Below, in pieces: positions 17,208-21,753 of a DNA stretch of 21,753 nucleotides; position 1 is the stretch's first letter; each line of letters starts with the position of its first letter. The DNA comes from Hypsibius dujardini. Lineage: Eukaryota; Tardigrada; Eutardigrada; Parachela; Hypsibiidae. Location of the stretch: NCBI GenBank assembly GCA_001579985.1, contig LRSR01004763.1:1-21753 (forward strand). Reading direction: 5' to 3'. The notes under the pieces were generated by a model, which was not told where the DNA came from, made no database searches, and was given only the letters and a program-made list of their open reading frames with translations. Both the position numbers and the translations under genes were made by a program.

Positions 17208-20200
17208 CATTTTGACCGGTGGAAACTTGTGAGTACTGGAAGTTTCGTGATGGTGTACCACTGTAGTAAGCCGGACTGGGACTGCTCGGTGGCTGCTGTC
17301 GGGTCGACGACTGCTGACCGTATGGACTTCCGCTGCTGTAAGCTGGGGATGGTGCGCCGTAGTTGAATTGGCTGCCGTTGTTATTGGTGGGGGTGAAGTT
17401 CATTGAAGTGGAGTATTTCGGCGTGGCGACTGAATTGGCGGCCGGTGTGCGGGGATTCGGCAACTCATAAGTTGAGTAAGAAGGCCCTGTTTCGCGAGAA
17501 GAAAACAGCAGTTATTCATACAGCTTTTAAGTAACTTATGTAACATCATAAAATAAAATAAAAATTAATAATAAAATTTGAAATAATATTATCGATTGGT
17601 GACCGGCGTCGTGGAAAAAAATCAAAAAATTTAACTTTCAGTCAAAATCTTACTAGGAAATCAAGGTCAAATGTCAAAGAACAAATTTCATAAGTAAAAT
17701 TGTCTTTATTTTGTTTTTATACAGTATATTTTATTAATTCTTGGTAATAACAGCCAATTCGGGAAGCGCAAAAATTACTCAATCTAACTAAGATCCTGCA
17801 ACCACCAAGCGAGATAACTTCTCAATTTAGTCTATTTTGTATTTCGTTAATCACTTATTATATTTCATCATCTGTTTTTCATTATTAACTTAACAATTGA
17901 TTTAACTATTCAGATAAGAATTTATTTTATTGTTTAATTGACCACTGCATTATGTGTTAACTGATATGTATTTTGTATCTATTCTCGGTAGTTTGCGACA
18001 TATTTTATGATTAGACAGACAGTTTTTTCGTTTAGTTTGAGAATTGATGACTTCAAACTATTTTATGACCGCGCGATGGACCAAAATAAGAAATATTTGA
18101 AATTTATTAAATTCTTTTTAATAAGTTTATTTATTATTAGTTATTAATAATAATTCTACCTAGTAAATTGATTTATTTTTTATTTATTTATTAATAATAA
18201 TTCTTCCTAATTTATTTATTTCAATGTTTATTCATTTTATAGGGTTTGCACGATGGACCAAGAAAAAGAAAAGTTTCCTGACTTATGTAATTCTTTAACT
18301 GACAGTTTATCTAATAAAAGTAATTATATTTTATTTTTTAGAAGAATCTGATTCGCCCCTTTACAACTACCTTGGTACTTGAAGTCCAGCGGGCTCGGCG
18401 GTGGGATGGCGTGATGCGACGGTGCTTTCACGTACAGATTCTGCAGCAGTAGTGAACCGTTCTGCGGGTTGAAATTCTGCACCGGAGAGCGCTGTCGGGC
18501 ATAACCGTTGTTGTAGGTATTAGCGAGGACCGTCTCGTTGTCCGTCATATCCTGTAGCATTTTGAAGGACCGCGACGGATTGCCGCTGCCTCCGTAACGG
18601 AGGTTGGCCGCCTGTTCCTCCGTCAAGTCTGTGCGAAAGGGTTCGGGATCGGGCGTGGCCGGCTGCTGCGACCGTGCGTACGGTGACGGACTCGGAGGGC
18701 GACCGTACAGTGAGTGCTGATGCTGCGGCTGTGGGCTGCTGCTGGACGTCATGCGGTCGAGTGTCTGAAAGGCGCGGGAAGGAATGGCGGCCGGCTGGTT
18801 GTAGCCGCGGAAGCGCATCTCATCCGGCTCGGCTGTGGATGGCGGAGGTTGACTCGAGACATCTGTGGAAACGGTACGTTAATTAGTAAACGAAAACAGA
18901 TGCCTGTTTGACCGTGAGTCCAGCCGTCTGGTCGAATACCAAGGGGACTGCCCGTCACTCCGGCAGTAAGTTCGTCCAAACTTTCTGTCTCAACGCCTGT
19001 TGCATTCAGCTGCTCATTCGCCTATTCGTCTGATGGCCCTCCGTCTGTCCGTATCTCGGTCTGTTTGTTGTCTTTCGCTGTCTGTCTAAATCTCTAATTT
19101 TCTCTTCGGGTTTCGTTACCAGTCAGTCTGTATCCGTCAATCCGTCTGACGGCGAGACTCATCCCTGTGATTTTTCCTCTGTCTAATTCTTCACTGACTA
19201 ACACATTTTTCCATCTCTTCGTGAGACAGTTTCGTTAGCGACCACACCGTCACTCCGTTTGTCAACCTTTTCTTTATCTGTCATGCCATAACTCCGCCCC
19301 TTGACCCATTTGTTTTCATATCTGTCCTTCGGTCACTCCGTTTAGATGTCTGTCTCACTGTCTCCCCATTCATTTGTCGATCTCTTCATTATTCCGTTTT
19401 ATCATCCGCAAATTGCGCTAAGCTATCCTCTCCGTCTCACCATCTGCCTGTCTCCGTCGCCGAATCTGACTCCGTCAGTCTGTTCGGTTAGCTTGTCCGT
19501 CAGTTTGTTGTCCATCTGTCTCCCAATCACTTCGCGATTATGCCTGCGCACCGTCTCTCCGTCCATCCGCGTTCTCGACGAACCCTATTGGACCATCCGT
19601 CTAATTCTATGTTTACTTTATCGTCTCGCTTTCTATCCCTTTCTATCCTTAATACTCCGTCTAACCCGATCCTTCTATCCACTGGTCTTCCTTTTGTTTG
19701 TCTATCTGACTACAAGACCTCCGCCTAGGTTCCTGTTTTACTCATCCATCATGCAGTTTGTCTCACTATCTCTCAGTCACTCTGTCCCTCCGACCGTCTT
19801 ATTGTCTCGCCACCTCTCATTCAATCTAATCGCCTCACCCTCTCTCGCATATTTCAGACCGTCTAGCTCACCGTCTACCCTTCCGTCTCTCCGTCTACCA
19901 GATCTAGAAATGTATTATGGTCGCGCCGCCTCTCTCTCAATCTGCATGCCTCACCCTATCCCGCATATGTTAACTGTCTAGTTCATCGTCCACCCTTCCG
20001 TCTCTCCGTCTACTCGTCCTACGAATGTCTAGCCTGTTGATCTGTCGATTCATGGGTTGCATTCTTGGGAGAACCTCATGCAACTACTTACCATCGTCCT
20101 CGTCAGCTCCGGTCATCCACTGCAGGATCCGGAACGATCGACTCTGGATTGGAGCCCCCGTGCCCGCCGTGTTGCCGGAGGGTCGTGCCGCCCGCACGCC

Positions 20201-21296
20201 TTCTTGTTCGTCGCCTGACGTGACGGAATTCGCAGCGGAGTTACTGCGCCGCAGCGAAGGAGAATAGGATGAACTTCCGGTGTTGGCTTCGCTCGACGCT
20301 GAGCCGCCAAATGTGGGGGACGGTGGGGTGATACCGTTGAACACGCGGTAATGGGCTGGGCCTCTGGGGATTCCGGGAACGATAGAGCCTCCAAAGGTGC
20401 TGTCCCCGACCGAGGCAGCGTCGAGCTTCTCCTGGCGAATCACGCTCGGCGACTTCAAATCCGTTGCAGACAATCCTGAACAACAAAAGACATATTTCTA
20501 TTTGACCAAACTTTTTTCGACAAAACTTTATATTGGCAAATATCATCATTTTTATGAGCTGGTAGAATATTTTGCCGCATTACATAAAATGCTATTCCAA
20601 TGTTCAATTCCCATCAATTTAGTCCGAACAATTGGAAATCAAAATTACGCAAAACTAAAAACTTAAAAAATATCCCAGTCTTAATAACGAGGCATAGATG
20701 CCAGATCACCAACGACTAATATCCCTTTTGCAGATTAGTTAATACTGAACATTATTGGTCGCTAGTAATTTCAGTTTCAACACAAAAAGTTATAACTGCA
20801 GATTTAAATTTTAGAATAATTCTGCGCTGATCGATAGAATAATATTTTTGTATTGAAAGCAAGCGTCTATTCCAGTGTTCTATTGCCACAGATTTAGTCT
20901 GAACAATTCCAACCCGAAGTGCTAATTATGCAAAGTCAAAAATTTCAATAAAAACTTCGAGCCAATAAATGAGGCAAAAATTGTCAGATCCACATATAAG
21001 ATGAAAGACTATTAAACTCAAGACGGAATCGTAGGAAAATTCAGCGACATAACTCGAACACTAAGTTACGGCGGAAATAATCGAGGAATGTTGAGAATAT
21101 ATTGATCCGCGATTGAAAACACGACACACAGCTCTAAAAATCAAACTATCGAAACTCGAGAAAAGCCTAACCACTTTTTTCGCTTGCACTTACCGATCGG
21201 TGTGTAGCTGAAGGGTTTCTTGTCCGCTTTCATCGCCGTCGTCATCAGTCCGGACGGGAGATTGGCCATCTGCTGCTCTTGAAAGCTCTGCTCCTT
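17208..21296 (-). CDS. Zasp/LDB3-like Z-disc protein, internal exons (partial gene)
   Basis: Four exons on the minus strand: 21296-21194, 20475-20092, 18862-18371 and 17486-17208. Donors are GTAAGT (21193, 20091), GTAGTT and GTAATA; acceptors include TTTTGTTGTTCAG and CCGTTTCCACAG. All joints between them are phase 1, and the last three exons are exact multiples of three (384, 492, 279 nt), so each can be skipped without frame loss. The chain has KKPFSYTPIGLSATDLKSPS across the first junction (a possible ZM-like motif), then PIQSRSFRILQWMTGADEDD, PSRAFQTLDRMT and PSRSFKMLQDMT, with a weaker PSRNFQYSQ in the last exon, all set in Ser/Pro/Gln/Tyr-rich disordered linkers. PIQSRSFRIL...MTG matches what I recall of LDB3/Cypher and Zasp proteins, which bind alpha-actinin at muscle Z-discs through PDZ and LIM domains. 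The PDZ would lie 5', beyond the window or in unseen exons; no LIM exon was found. No gene symbol is assigned because the rest is missing. Confidence 0.75.
17487..18370 (-). repeat. AT-rich Zasp intron with direct repeats
   Basis: The intron between the last two Zasp-like exons contains a near-duplicate TTATTAATAATAATTCT followed by ACCTA/TCCTA (about 18140 and 18188), and two copies of a CGATGGACCAA word followed by A-rich sequence (about 18073 and 18250). No coding content. Confidence 0.7.
18980..20040. repeat. Degenerate CCGTCTGTC minisatellite in Zasp intron
   Basis: The intron between the 20475-20092 and 18862-18371 exons is dominated by TCCGTCTG, TCTGTC, CCGTCTC and similar 4-8 bp units over about 1 kb. 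A 211-codon plus-strand frame (19346-19981) opens through it; its Ser/Leu/Pro monotony shows that it is a by-product of the repeat. The unit is the complement of the GGAC/AGAC array in the LRP2BP-like intron. Confidence 0.85.
20562..20993. repeat. Diverged tandem duplication in Zasp intron
   Basis: About 20562-20709 and 20832-20993 align: CTATTCCARTGTTCWATT, then CA-ATTTAGTCYGAACAATT, then an AATTAYGCAAA segment, then an AATRARGAGGCA word, then GTCAGATC-like CCAGATCAC / CAGATCCAC. The spacing is about 275 bp, and divergence is considerable. Confidence 0.75.
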
Positions 21297-21573
21297 CTGA
21301 AACATGACACCGCTCCTTTATATTTTCCTTTCCTCACACACACCCTCGTCACAATCTGTTTATATATACGCCCGTGTCCCGGCAGCTCCTCCCTGCCCAA
21401 TTTTCAATATATAGCCTTGACCGTTAAAACGACCTTTTTATTTTCATTAAAAAGTCAAAGCTTTCAACCGTCAGAGACAGGCATGTGAGAGAAGAGAAGA
21501 GCACCCGGAAAAAGACTCTCTCCCAGGAAAAAACCGCTGAGAATAAACAACACGACAAAAGTGAACCTTACAC

Positions 21574-21644
21574 GATGATCGTCTCGTCAAAACCGTCAAA
21601 AGCCACCTCGCACTTGTTTGGATGATGGATCGTGTAGCAGGCGC
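21574..21644 (-). CDS. Possible upstream exon, unrecognised
   Basis: The minus-strand reading CYTIHHPNKCEVAFDGFDET, then II, is protein-like and ends before GTGTAAGG in phase 0, which matches the phase-0 start of the 21296-21194 exon. The acceptor (GGTGACTAAG) is weak, with little pyrimidine tract. It may be part of the Zasp-like gene or of another gene; no domain is recognised. Confidence 0.3.
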
Positions 21645-21753
21645 CTTAGTCACCCTCGATCATGCCCGTGTGCTTGCGTGGTCATCGTATTTACGGCTTG
21701 CGATTACGAACCTACACTACTAAAAGGCGAGAGAAAATAGCGCCTTGCTCTAC

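Noticed and set aside
19346-19981. 211-codon plus-strand open frame
   Set aside because: It runs through the CCGTCTGTC satellite; composition is monotonous Ser/Leu/Pro and it lies within a Zasp-like intron on the other strand.

Overview
The window is nuclear DNA from a multicellular animal. Its genes are split by GT-AG introns from about 43 bp to over 1 kb. Long AT-rich spacers, microsatellites and small inverted-repeat transposons fill most of the rest. The recognisable families are animal ones: an LRP2-binding-protein-like Sel1 protein, a Zasp/LDB3-like muscle Z-disc protein and a receptor-guanylate-cyclase-type ectodomain. Very short introns, such a receptor and a bacterial-type gene would suit a small ecdysozoan such as a tardigrade, but this is a guess; no marker in the window fixes the phylum.

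Layout. 1-2505: no convincing gene. It holds a foldback element (467-890), an AT-rich palindrome (about 1628-1670), an 11-bp tandem repeat (1806-1849) and an ACCGGTT-rich, hAT-like repeat whose right end touches the first receptor exon. 2506-3884 (possibly to 5111), plus strand: seven or more exons of a receptor with an extracellular ligand-binding region and one membrane span; no kinase-homology or cyclase exon is visible. Two TA-flanked MITEs (3933-4029, 4625-4747) follow. 5621-6097, plus strand: an uninterrupted SleB-type (Hydrolase_2) cell wall hydrolase, the best candidate for a gene of bacterial origin. 7187-9423, minus strand: a three-exon LRP2BP-like gene, whose splicing I resolved to a closed 419-residue frame.

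9424-17000 is gene-poor. It carries a TTA-flanked DNA transposon with 20-bp perfect terminal inverted repeats and a broken zinc-finger-type ORF (10570-11436), a 70-nt hairpin (12622-12691), an unrecognised multi-span membrane protein exon (12764-13066, minus) and a few short coding-like fragments. 17208-21296 (perhaps to 21644), minus strand: exons of a Zasp/LDB3-like protein. They encode three (perhaps four) copies of an S-R-x-F-x-x-L-x-x-M-T motif, with all internal splice junctions in phase 1. Neither the PDZ nor any LIM exon lies visibly in the window.

The genes do not form a pathway. The points most worth following are the SleB-type hydrolase beside intron-bearing animal genes, the receptor that seems to stop just after its membrane span, the transposon end that coincides with a splice acceptor, and the LIM-less stretch of the Zasp-like gene.
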